A stretch of 64,000 nucleotides of DNA, taken from contig CAJKKQ010000003.1 in NCBI GenBank assembly GCA_905200545.1, forward strand, positions 62,001-126,000. Direction: 5' to 3'. The notes below the pieces were generated by a model. It searched no databases and was not told the DNA's origin. It worked only from the letters and a program-made list of their open reading frames with translations. This stretch comes from an uncultured Oscillibacter sp. (GTDB taxonomy: Bacteria > Bacillota > Clostridia > Oscillospirales > Oscillospiraceae). A program made the position numbers and the translations under genes. Position 1 is the stretch's first letter, and every line of letters starts with the position of its first letter. This document shows, piece after piece, positions 50,086 to 58,066 of the stretch.

Positions 50086-51813
50086 TTACTTGTTGGACGT
50101 GTGAATGGCGCGCTTCTCAGCCTGCAGGGCCGCCTCACGCATAGTCTCGGTGACCGTGGGGTGAGAATGGATGGTGGCGATGATCTCGTCCAGAGTCATC
50201 TCCTCGCCGATAGCCAGAGCGCCCTCCGCGATGAGGTCGGTGGCGCGGGGCCCGATGATGTGCATACCCAGGATCTCGCCGTACTCCTTGCCGGCGATGA
50301 TCTTCACGATGCCTTCGCCGCCGTTGAGGATCAAAGCCTTGCCGTTGGCGCTCATGGGGAACTTGCCAACCTTGTACTCCAGACCCTGAGCCTTGCACTG
50401 CTCCTCGGTGAGACCCACGGAAGCAGCCTCGGGCTCGATGTACACGCAGGTGGGATTGGTCTTCTCGTCGTACACGGCGGGGATGCCCATGATATTCTCG
50501 GCAGCCACTTCGCCCATGGCGGAAGCGGTGTGAGCCAGCTGAGCACGGCCGAAGACGCAGTCGCCGATGGCATACACGCCGGGGACATTGGTCTCCATCT
50601 TGTCGTTGACGATGATCCGGCCGCGGTCGTTGTTGAGGCCGGCAGCCTCCAGATTCAGGCTGGCGGTGTTGGCCTTGCGGCCGATGGCAACCAGGACCTT
50701 CTCGGCCTCAAAGCTGACGGTCTCGCCGGCCTTGTTCTTGCAGACCACCTTGGCGCCCACAGGGGACTCCTCAACAGACTGCACGGGGCACTCCAGGTTG
50801 AACTCCATGCCCATCTTCTTCATGTGGGCAACGCCGATCTTGGTCAGGTCGCCGTCCAGCATGGGCAGCATGTGGTCCAGAGCCTCCACCACGGTGATCT
50901 TGGTGCCGAAGGCCGCATAGGCGCAGGCCAGCTCCAGGCCGATGACGCCGCCGCCGATGACCACCATGGTCTTGGGCAGCTTCTCCAAAGAGAGGGCGCC
51001 GGTGGAGTCGATGCAGTTGGGGTTCTCCTTCAGGCCGGGGATGGGAGGCTGGGAGTTGACGGAACCGGTGGCCACGATGATGGCATCGGCAGTCATCTCC
51101 TCGGTGGTGCCGTCCGCCTTCTTCACAGAGAGCTTCTTGGGCGCCACGAAGGTGGCCTCGCCGTCGATCTTCTTGACCTTGTTCATCTTCAGCAGGCCGG
51201 TGACGCCGTTGGTCAGCTGCTTGGAAATGGCGTTCTTATGGGCAATGACCTGGGCGAAGTTGAGCTTCACGCCCTCCACTTCCACGCCGATCTCCTTGCC
51301 CTGGTTCTTGATGTCCTCCATCAGCTCAGCGCTGTGGAGCAGGCACTTGGTGGGGATGCAGCCCACGTTCAGGCAGGTGCCGCCCACATACTGCTTCTCA
51401 ATAAGGGTGACCTTTGCGCCCAGCTGAGCGGCACGGATGGCGGCCACATAGCCGCCGGGGCCGCCGCCGATGACGATGATGCTGGTGTCGCCGGCGGGCT
51501 TGGCAGGAGCAGCAGCGGGTGCGGGAGCGGCAGCAGGCGCAGCGGCGGGAGCGGCAGCGCCGGGAATCGCCTCACCGGGCTGGCCGATCCAGGCCAGGGT
51601 GCCCTTCACGGGCACATCGTCGCCCTCCTGGGCCACGATCTTCAGCATGGTGCCCTCCACCTCGCTGGTGACCTCGTTGGTCAGCTTGTCGGTGGTGATC
51701 TCCAGGACCACGTCGCCAACCTTGACGGCGTCGCCTTCCTTCTTCATCCACTTGGAAACGGTGCCCTCTTCCATGGTCAGGCCAAGCTGGGGCATCTTCA
51801 ATTCATAAGCCAT
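50086..51813 (-). CDS. Dihydrolipoyl dehydrogenase E3 with N-terminal lipoyl domain
   Basis: 575 residues. A lipoyl domain (1-82; lipoyl K43 in EITTDKLTNEV), an Ala/Pro linker, then an FAD/NAD disulfide reductase with VIGGGPGGY, the redox pair C147/C152 in GGTCLNVGCIPTK, VIGGGVIGLELA and a C-terminal HSHPT active-site region (IHSHPTVTETM). It reoxidises dihydrolipoamide using NAD+. E3 with its own lipoyl domain is typical of acetoin dehydrogenase clusters. Last gene of the operon, 16 bases after E2. Confidence 0.95.
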   Translation of the reverse strand: MAYELKMPQLGLTMEEGTVSKWMKKEGDAVKVGDVVLEITTDKLTNEVTSEVEGTMLKIVAQEGDDVPVKGTLAWIGQPGEAIPGAAAPAAAPAAAPAPAAAPAKPAGDTSIIVIGGGPGGYVAAIRAAQLGAKVTLIEKQYVGGTCLNVGCIPTKCLLHSAELMEDIKNQGKEIGVEVEGVKLNFAQVIAHKNAISKQLTNGVTGLLKMNKVKKIDGEATFVAPKKLSVKKADGTTEEMTADAIIVATGSVNSQPPIPGLKENPNCIDSTGALSLEKLPKTMVVIGGGVIGLELACAYAAFGTKITVVEALDHMLPMLDGDLTKIGVAHMKKMGMEFNLECPVQSVEESPVGAKVVCKNKAGETVSFEAEKVLVAIGRKANTASLNLEAAGLNNDRGRIIVNDKMETNVPGVYAIGDCVFGRAQLAHTASAMGEVAAENIMGIPAVYDEKTNPTCVYIEPEAASVGLTEEQCKAQGLEYKVGKFPMSANGKALILNGGEGIVKIIAGKEYGEILGMHIIGPRATDLIAEGALAIGEEMTLDEIIATIHSHPTVTETMREAALQAEKRAIHTSNK

Positions 51814-51829
51814 TGGTATGTTCCTCCCG

Positions 51830-53086
51830 TTACAGCAAGATGCTCATGGGGTTCTGCAGCAGGTCACGCAGATCCATCTCAAACTTGGCAACCACAGCGC
51901 CGTCCAGCGTGCGGTGATCCAGGGTGACGGACAGGCGCATGACCTTCCGGGCCTCCACGCCGCCCTCGGCATTCAGAGCCAGCTCATCCTCAATGGCGCA
52001 CACGCCGATGATGCAGGAATCCGGCTGGTTGATGATGGGGGTGAAGGTCTCGATGCCGAACATGCCCAGGTTGGACACGGTGATGGTAGAACCCTTGTAC
52101 TCGTCGGGCAGGAGCTTGTTCTCCTTGGCGCGGGAAGCCAGATCCTTGGCCGTAGCGGAGAGCTGATCCAGGCCCATCTTGTCGGCATCCCGGATCACGG
52201 GAGTGATCAGGCCGGCGTCCAGAGCCACGGCCATGCCGATGTTGACATGAGCGCGCTGGATGATCTGCTTGTTGGCCTCGTCGAAGCTCACCAGCATCTC
52301 CGGATGGCTGCGCAGGCACTTGGCAGTGGCCTTGAGCACCAGATCGTTGACAGAGTACTTCTTGCCGGTCTCCTCCAGCAGCATCTTGCGGAACTTCATC
52401 AGCTCGGTGACGTCCACCTTGATGTTCTGGGTGACGCAGGGGATCTCGGTGTGAGACTGCAGCATCCGCTCGGCAACCACCTTGCGCATACCGGTGAGCT
52501 TCACAACCGTGTCGCCCTCCATCAGCTCCACTCCGGCAGAAGGTGCCTTCTTCTCAGCAGGCGCGGCAGCGGGAGCGGCGGCAGGAGCAGCAGCGGGAGC
52601 GGCATCCTTGGCAGCCAGGATGTCCTTGAGAACGATCCGGCCGGAGGGGCCGCTGCCCACGATGTTGGAATAGTCAATTCCCAGGCTGGCCGCGGTCTTG
52701 CGGGCCAGGGGAGAAATGCGGATCCGGGCACCGTTGGCGGCAGCCACGGGAGCGGGAGCAGCCGCGGCAGGAGCAGCGGCAGCAGGGGCAGCCTCAGCAG
52801 CGGGAGCGGCGGGGGCGGCAGCAGGAGCCGCATCGCCCACAGCCTCGCCGGGCTGGCCGATGTAAGCAAGCAGGCCCTTGACGGGGACATCCTCCCCCTC
52901 CTGGGCAACGATCTTCAAAAGAACGCCGTCATGCTCGCTGACCACTTCGTTGGTGAGCTTGTCGGTGGTGATCTCCAGGATCACATCACCGGTCTTGACC
53001 TCGTCTCCCTCGTGCTTGATCCACTGAGAAACCGTGCCCTCCTCCATGGTCAGGCCCAGCTGAGGCATCAATACTTCATAAGCCAT
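51830..53086 (-). CDS. Dihydrolipoamide acyltransferase E2 (cluster 2)
   Basis: 418 residues: one lipoyl domain (K43 in EITTDKLTNEV), linker, subunit-binding domain (RIRISPLARKTAASLGIDYS) and catalytic core with active-site H in LDHRTLDG about 25 residues from the end. It resembles E2 of acetoin/pyruvate dehydrogenases. Its lipoyl domain is close to that of the neighbouring E3 and quite unlike the ENEKN type of cluster 1. GAGGAGG precedes the ATG; 14 bases from E1b. Confidence 0.94.
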   Translation of the reverse strand: MAYEVLMPQLGLTMEEGTVSQWIKHEGDEVKTGDVILEITTDKLTNEVVSEHDGVLLKIVAQEGEDVPVKGLLAYIGQPGEAVGDAAPAAAPAAPAAEAAPAAAAPAAAAPAPVAAANGARIRISPLARKTAASLGIDYSNIVGSGPSGRIVLKDILAAKDAAPAAAPAAAPAAAPAEKKAPSAGVELMEGDTVVKLTGMRKVVAERMLQSHTEIPCVTQNIKVDVTELMKFRKMLLEETGKKYSVNDLVLKATAKCLRSHPEMLVSFDEANKQIIQRAHVNIGMAVALDAGLITPVIRDADKMGLDQLSATAKDLASRAKENKLLPDEYKGSTITVSNLGMFGIETFTPIINQPDSCIIGVCAIEDELALNAEGGVEARKVMRLSVTLDHRTLDGAVVAKFEMDLRDLLQNPMSILL

Positions 53087-53100
53087 TTATTGTTACCTCC

Positions 53101-54081
53101 TCACTTGTTCAGAACACGCTTAACGGCCTTGACAATGTCGTCGGGATGGGGGAAGTTCTGATCTTCCAGCACGGGGCTGAAGGGAGAGACGATGTTCAGA
53201 CCGCACACGCGCTCCACGGGAGCGTCCAGCTCGTCGAAGAGCTCCTCAGCGATCTGCGCGGAGATCTCGCCGGCATAGCTGCCGCGCTTGACTTCCTCGG
53301 ACACCACGATGACGTTGTGGGTCTTGGACACAGAGGCCTTGATGGCTTCCCAGTCGATGGGCACCAGGGTGCGCAGATCCAGGACTTCCACATCAATGCC
53401 CTCAGCGGCCAGCTTCTCAGCGGCCTCCATGGAGAAGTTCACCTCACGGCTCCAGGTGATGATGGTCAGGTCCTTGCCCTCGCGCTTGACCTTAGCCTTG
53501 CCGATGGGGGTGAGATACTCCTCCTCGGGGATCTCCTCCTTCTTGGCGTAGAGCAGCTTGTGCTCCAGCACGATGACGGGGTCGTCGTCCCGGATGGCGG
53601 ACTTGATGAGGCCCTTGGCATCCTCAGCGGAGCAGGGAGCCACAACCTTCAGGCCGGGGAAGTGGCAGAAGAAGTTCTCCAGGGACTGGGAGTGCTGGCC
53701 GGCATTGCGGCGGCCGGAACCCATAGGAGCACGCAGCACCATGGGCACAGAGGCCTGGCCGCCGGTCATGTAGCGCATCTTGGCCGCCTGGTTCAGCAGA
53801 GGATCTGCCGCCACGGTGGCGAAGTCGTCATACATCAGCTCCACAACGGGACGCATACCACGCATAGCCGCACCCACGGCCATGCCGCAGAAGCCCTCTT
53901 CGGAGATCGGGGTATCGATCACGCGGTTGGGGCCGAACTCATCCAGAAAACCGGTGGTGATGGCAAACACGTTGCCCATCACAGCCATATCCTCGCCCAT
54001 GATGAAGACCTTGTCATCCCGGACCATTTCCTCGTGCAGGCCTTCACGGATGGCTTTGCTGACCGTAATTTTCTTGCTCAT
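53101..54081 (-). CDS. 2-oxoacid/acetoin dehydrogenase E1 beta (cluster 2)
   Basis: 326 residues, beta subunit of a thiamine-dependent E1 (VFIMGEDMAVMGNVFAITTG, RVIDTPISEEGFCGMAVG, VLDLRTLVPIDWEAI, VCGLN). The ATG at 54081 is chosen over an in-frame GTG four codons upstream because AAAGG lies at workable distance. Its start overlaps the E1a stop by four bases. Confidence 0.94.
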   Translation of the reverse strand: MSKKITVSKAIREGLHEEMVRDDKVFIMGEDMAVMGNVFAITTGFLDEFGPNRVIDTPISEEGFCGMAVGAAMRGMRPVVELMYDDFATVAADPLLNQAAKMRYMTGGQASVPMVLRAPMGSGRRNAGQHSQSLENFFCHFPGLKVVAPCSAEDAKGLIKSAIRDDDPVIVLEHKLLYAKKEEIPEEEYLTPIGKAKVKREGKDLTIITWSREVNFSMEAAEKLAAEGIDVEVLDLRTLVPIDWEAIKASVSKTHNVIVVSEEVKRGSYAGEISAQIAEELFDELDAPVERVCGLNIVSPFSPVLEDQNFPHPDDIVKAVKRVLNK

Positions 54082-55100
54082 CTTGCCACACACCTTTCGT
54101 TGTCAGTCGCGTACATATCGTCAGTTACTTCAGAGGGATCGGGATAGGGAGACTCGTCAGCGAACTTCACAGCCTCGTCCATCTCTTCCTTGGCGTCCGC
54201 CTTCATCTTCTCCAGCTCTTCGGCGGTGACGCCCATGTCCATGAGCTTCTTGCCCAGCTTCTCGATGCCGTCGTTGGCCAGAGCGTGCTCCATGTACTCA
54301 GCGGGGCGGTACACGGCGGGATCGCCGCAGTAGTGGCCCTGATAACGGTACACCTTGGCCTCCACAACATAGGGGCCCTCACCGCTGCGGGCGTGCTCCA
54401 TGGCCTTGGTCATGGCAGCATACACAGCCTCGGGATCGGTGCCGTCCACCACCGCGTAGGGAACGCCGTAAGCGGCAGCACGGGGAGCCAGATCCGGGGT
54501 GTTGGTGACCCGGTGGATCTCGGTGGAAACACCGTAGCAGTTGTTCTCAATGAACCACACCAGGGGCAGCTTCCAGGTGGCGGCCATGTTCAGGGCCTCA
54601 TGGAAGGTACCCTCGTTGGTGGAGCCGTCGCCGAAGCAGCCCACTGTCACGGAGTTGTCGCCCATGATCTTGGAGGCCAGGGCGCTGCCGGCGGAGATGG
54701 GCTGGCCGGCGCCCACGATGCCGTTGGCGCCCAGATGGTTCATCTTGGCCATATCGGCAATGTGCATGGAACCGCCCTTGCCCTTGCAATAGCCGGTCTT
54801 CTTGCCGAACAGCTCGGCCATGGCCAGCTTGGGATCGCCGCCGCGGGCGATGACGTGGCCGTGGCCACGGTGGGTGGAGGTGAAGTAGTCCTGGGGCTGG
54901 ATGGCGGCAAACGCGCCCGCCTCAGCGGCTTCCTGACCGATGCTCAGATGGATGTTGCCGGCCAGCATGCCCTTGGTGAAGCATTCCGCCGCGTGCTCCT
55001 CAAACGCGCGGATCCGCACCATGGTGCGGTAGAATCCCAGCAGCATTTCCTTGGAGCAAGTCTCTTCGGAGGTTTTCTTCTTAGTTGCCAATGTATTCAC
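54078..55100 (-). CDS. 2-oxoacid/acetoin dehydrogenase E1 alpha (cluster 2)
   Basis: 340 residues, TPP-binding alpha subunit: STHRGHGHVIARG, GYCKGKGGSMHIAD, CFGDGSTNEGTFHEALNMAA and FIENNCYGVST. The HRGHGH and KGGSMH pattern is that of acetoin dehydrogenases (AcoA) and related pyruvate dehydrogenases; acetoin is my preferred guess since strict anaerobes usually oxidise pyruvate with ferredoxin enzymes. It begins with GTG after AAAGGC. Third gene of the transcript starting at the metallo-hydrolase. Confidence 0.9.
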   Translation of the reverse strand: MNTLATKKKTSEETCSKEMLLGFYRTMVRIRAFEEHAAECFTKGMLAGNIHLSIGQEAAEAGAFAAIQPQDYFTSTHRGHGHVIARGGDPKLAMAELFGKKTGYCKGKGGSMHIADMAKMNHLGANGIVGAGQPISAGSALASKIMGDNSVTVGCFGDGSTNEGTFHEALNMAATWKLPLVWFIENNCYGVSTEIHRVTNTPDLAPRAAAYGVPYAVVDGTDPEAVYAAMTKAMEHARSGEGPYVVEAKVYRYQGHYCGDPAVYRPAEYMEHALANDGIEKLGKKLMDMGVTAEELEKMKADAKEEMDEAVKFADESPYPDPSEVTDDMYATDNERCVAR

Positions 55101-55141
55101 GCCTTTCTATTCATGATCCATAAATATGTGAGGACAACTTG

Positions 55142-55618
55142 TTATGCCTGTCTGGGGGCAAACAGGGGAACTTCCAGCTCGTCGTCGAACTTCCGGCCCA
55201 TGACCATCCCCTCGATCTCCGCGATCACCACGTCCACCGTCAAAAGCACCTTGGTGCCTTCCACCAGATGGCCGCCGTGGGCGTTGCCGTGCCGGTCACT
55301 CAGGCTGATGTGCACATGCAGGTTCGTGTTCCCCTCGTCGTCGTGGCAGATGATGCCGGCGGCACTGGTGAGCTCGATGGGGCCCGTCAGGTGCAGCGTC
55401 TCGCCGTAGCCGTAACCCGCCTTCTTGTCCGGCAGTTCCACCGGATTGCAGAACTGCACGCCGTTGAGGCTTCCGATGGCGCTGAGGATCACGCCGTTGT
55501 TGATGCCGCTTCGCCTGCAGGCCTCCTCCAGCCCCAGCAGGACATCCGTTCCGGGTTTCAGACGGATCGCCACCACCCGCTTCAGGTTGCCCTGGGCCAT
55601 TTCCATGATATCTTCCAT
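55142..55618 (-). CDS. PPC/DUF296-domain protein
   Basis: 158 residues of the PPC (plant and prokaryote conserved, DUF296) fold: VAIRLKPGTDVLLGLEEACR, ILSAIGSLNGVQF, and a metal-binding-like NLHVHISLSDRHGNAHGGHL. Bacterial members are trimers of unknown function, some linked to DNA binding through an AT-hook, which is absent here. The start at 55618 follows GGAGG. It sits between the metallo-hydrolase and E1a in the same direction, 41 bases from E1a. Confidence 0.85.
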   Translation of the reverse strand: MEDIMEMAQGNLKRVVAIRLKPGTDVLLGLEEACRRSGINNGVILSAIGSLNGVQFCNPVELPDKKAGYGYGETLHLTGPIELTSAAGIICHDDEGNTNLHVHISLSDRHGNAHGGHLVEGTKVLLTVDVVIAEIEGMVMGRKFDDELEVPLFAPRQA

Positions 55619-55647
55619 GCCAGCCTCCTTAGCTTTCAAATTTTCCG

Positions 55648-56415
55648 CTATAAGTCAATGTGCTGGAATGCATCACAGAGAACGAAAGTCTCGGATCTGT
55701 CCGGAGGCCACTCCACAAGGTCGTGGGCCAGAACCGGGCGCATCCTCATCTTGTCGTCCCCTGAAAACGGAACATGATAAATACAGATGCTCTTGGTATT
55801 GAGCGTCCCCCGGAAAAACCGTCCCCGCCGCAGCACGCTGAAAAACAGCGGGTTGACAAATACCGCCCGCAGCGGGATCTGCCGGATGGCGTCAAAGGTC
55901 TCCTGGGTGTAATCCACATCGGCGGTAAAGAGGATCTTCTTGTCGCCGAAGGTAATGAGATAGCACACATGATGGACATTCTGGAACTTCTTGTCCAAAT
56001 GGCGGGTGGAAAAGGCCTGGACGGTGATGTCCGGCTCAATGCGGTAGGCGGCGTGATCTGTCTCCTTGGAGAGAAGCACGCACTGGGTGCCGGTCTCCTT
56101 TAAATATTCCACCAAACCGCTCTTTTCCACCGTGCGTCCGTCCGGCATAAACAGGCCCTTCACCGGCCGGTGTTCCAGGAACTCCCGCACCATGCCGGGG
56201 GAAAAATGATCCGGATGGGCGTGGGAAAAGAGCAGGTAATCGATCTTCTCAAAGGGAGGCTCCCCATTGAGCATCTCCTGCCACACAGAGGGGCTCAGGC
56301 AGCTGAAAGGATGTCCCTCTCCGCCGTAGATGCCGTCCAGCATCAGCGTGCAGCCTTGGTACTGCAGCAGCAGTCCCGCGTTGGCAATGAGGGTGACGCG
56401 CAAGGTGGTTTCCAT
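55648..56415 (-). CDS. MBL-fold metallo-hydrolase (UlaG-like)
   Basis: 255 residues. The metallo-beta-lactamase motif is LLFSHAHPDHFSP (HxHxDH); other elements are IANAGLLLQYQGCTLMLDGI and FTADVDYTQETFDA. Closest by feel to UlaG-type lactonase/hydrolases with a substrate ring or ester. The start METTLRVTLI at 56415 fits the fold; GAGGAGA is 12 bases upstream. First gene of a six-gene transcript with PPC and E1a-E1b-E2-E3, which is not a usual acetoin arrangement. Confidence 0.82.
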   Translation of the reverse strand: METTLRVTLIANAGLLLQYQGCTLMLDGIYGGEGHPFSCLSPSVWQEMLNGEPPFEKIDYLLFSHAHPDHFSPGMVREFLEHRPVKGLFMPDGRTVEKSGLVEYLKETGTQCVLLSKETDHAAYRIEPDITVQAFSTRHLDKKFQNVHHVCYLITFGDKKILFTADVDYTQETFDAIRQIPLRAVFVNPLFFSVLRRGRFFRGTLNTKSICIYHVPFSGDDKMRMRPVLAHDLVEWPPDRSETFVLCDAFQHIDL

Positions 56416-56552
56416 ATGGGCTGAAATCTCCTCTTCGATTCTGATTTCTTTCGCGTAAAAAGGAGTCCGTGCGCCGCTGCGCCCGGAAAATCGCCCGCAG
56501 CCTTCGCCTCCCATTAGTCATCTTATGTCCGAAGCTCCTTTGTCTGCTTATT

Positions 56553-56581
56553 ATCTTATTCACCCACATTCCAAATGTCAA
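56553..56581 (-). promoter_or_regulatory. Promoter of the MBL-PPC-dehydrogenase operon
   Basis: Minus-strand consensus TTGACA (56576-56581) and TAAGAT (56553-56558), 17-base spacer. Confidence 0.7.
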
Positions 56582-56697
56582 CTCGAAATATTCCTATCTT
56601 GCAATTTCGGTGTTTTTCATGGATTTGCGACGGTTTTTTGTGCACTATTCTAATGCCGTTCGGATTCTGTAAATTTCAGTTGATTTTCCATGTCAGC

Positions 56698-56720
56698 TGT
56701 CGTAAGATGTCTGTAGGACA
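56698..56720. promoter_or_regulatory. Candidate GntR operator, cluster 2
   Basis: TGTCGTA (56698-56704) and TAGGACA (56714-56720), 6 of 7 matched, 24 bases before the gntR start. Confidence 0.45.
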
Positions 56721-56743
56721 CAACTCAATTTTGTGCGAATCGG

Positions 56744-57430
56744 GTGATCACATTGAACGGATTTCCCTCTTCCCTGTCCGAGCAGGCTGCCAGCCAGATT
56801 ATGGACATGATCCTGGTGGAGCGCCGCTTTCAAACCGGAGACAAGCTTCCCAACGAGCTGCAGCTGGCCCAGGAACTGGGGATCAGCCGTGTGACGCTGC
56901 GGGAGGCCATCCGGATCCTATGTACCCGGGGCCTTGTGGAGATCAAGCGGGGCCGGGGCACCTACGTCACCGCCTATGAAGCGCCGGTCTCCAGTGCGGA
57001 TCTCTCCCCCCTGGGCGCCGTGGCGGCCAGCCACCGGGATCTTCTGGAGATCCGCATGATGGTGGAGCCCTCCGCCGCCTATTACGCGGCGCTGCGTGCC
57101 TCTCAGGAGGAGATCAGGACCATTGACGACCTGCGTGCAAAGATCGAAGAACAGGTGGCCCACGGCCAGAACCCCCTGAAAACAGAGCAGGACTTTCACA
57201 ACGCCATCGCCCTGGCCAGCCACAACCAGTTCATGACCAAGCTGATGCCCATTATCAGCAAGGCCATCTACACGGACATCACCTACTTTGAAGAGAGCAT
57301 TACCTACTCCCTGCAGGATCACCGGGAAATCGTCCGGTTCATTCAGGCAGGCAACGCCAAAGCCGCCCGATCCAGCATGGAGCTGCATATCTTCCACGCC
57401 TACCAGATCTCCAATCTGCGGGTGGACTGA
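56744..57430 (+). CDS. GntR-family regulator (FadR/FCD subfamily), cluster 2
   Basis: 228 residues: winged HTH (MILVERRFQTGDKLPNELQL, then AQELGISRVTLREAIRIL) and FCD domain (EQDFHNAIALASHNQF, and LQDHREIVRFI supplying metal-binding histidines). It starts with GTG at 56744, where the ribosome site is weak; a TTG at 56753 is an alternative. It faces the six-gene dehydrogenase operon and is probably its regulator. Confidence 0.9.
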   Translation: MITLNGFPSSLSEQAASQIMDMILVERRFQTGDKLPNELQLAQELGISRVTLREAIRILCTRGLVEIKRGRGTYVTAYEAPVSSADLSPLGAVAASHRDLLEIRMMVEPSAAYYAALRASQEEIRTIDDLRAKIEEQVAHGQNPLKTEQDFHNAIALASHNQFMTKLMPIISKAIYTDITYFEESITYSLQDHREIVRFIQAGNAKAARSSMELHIFHAYQISNLRVD

Positions 57431-57439
57431 AGCAAACGC

Positions 57440-57477
57440 AAAAGGAGTGCCGGCAAACTGCCGGCACTCCTTTTTTA
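57440..57477. terminator. Terminator between GntR and spoVAC
   Basis: AAAGGAGTGCCGGCA/TGCCGGCACTCCTTT, loop AAC (57441-57473), T tract on the plus strand. Confidence 0.85.
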
Positions 57478-57495
57478 TTGATGATGCCCCGTGCC

Positions 57496-57939
57496 CTACG
57501 CCATGCGGGAGAGCATCAAGATCACGCCGTAGAGGACACTTGCGGTGGTGCCGAAGACGATCACCGGCCCCGCCACCAGGAACATCCGGGCAGCCATACC
57601 GGTGACAAAGCCCTCGCTGCGGAAATCCAGTGCCGGGGAGACCACGGCATTGGCGAATCCGGTGATGGGCACCAGCGTCCCCGCTCCGCCGAAGCGGGCC
57701 AGCTTGTTATAGAGGTTCAGGCCTGTCAGCAGCGCCGAAATGGCCACCAGGGTGCAGGAGGTGGCTGTGCCGGCGTCCTCCTGGGAAAGGCCTGCGGCCA
57801 TCCATCCGTTTCGGATCAGCTGTCCCACCACGCAGATGGCCCCACCGATGGCAAAGGCCATCGCCGTGTCCCGGATCACCGGGGATTTCCGGGCCTTTCG
57901 GGCCACATAGGCCTGATACTCCTTTGGCGTCATATCCAT
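57496..57939 (-). CDS. spoVAC: Stage V sporulation protein AC (SpoVAC)
   Basis: 147 residues, four to five hydrophobic helices, with the SpoVAC block GAGTLVPITGFANAVVSPAL, then DFRSEGFVTGMAARMFLVAG and VIVFG. SpoVAC is an inner spore membrane, mechanosensitive channel-like part of the dipicolinic acid transport complex. The start MDMTPKEYQ at 57939 has GGAGG seven bases upstream. No spoVAD or spoVAE lies beside it, so it is an orphan copy or the operon is split. Confidence 0.87.
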   Translation of the reverse strand: MDMTPKEYQAYVARKARKSPVIRDTAMAFAIGGAICVVGQLIRNGWMAAGLSQEDAGTATSCTLVAISALLTGLNLYNKLARFGGAGTLVPITGFANAVVSPALDFRSEGFVTGMAARMFLVAGPVIVFGTTASVLYGVILMLSRMA

Positions 57940-57999
57940 TATGACCCCTCCTTTGGCAGTTTCCCACAGTCTTCCCATCCGGTGGAAAAGTATGCGCTC

Positions 58000-58028
58000 T
58001 TGCAATCCCGTGGCGAAGGCGGTACACT
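58000..58028 (+). promoter_or_regulatory. hemW promoter
   Basis: TTGCAA (58000-58005) and TACACT (58023-58028), 17-base spacer. Confidence 0.6.
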
Positions 58029-58066
58029 GGTGGAAATGCTTTTAAGCCGTTTAGGAGGATCCCGCC

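Larger units (their letters stand above)
56416..56743. other. Divergent regulatory region of cluster 2
   Basis: 328 bases. It contains a strong minus-strand promoter for the MBL-PPC-dehydrogenase transcript (56553-56581) with a leader of about 130 bases, a weaker plus-strand promoter for gntR (56625-56654; TTGCGA, 18, TCTAAT) and a dyad TGTCGTA-9-TAGGACA (56698-56720). No gene seen. Confidence 0.6.
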
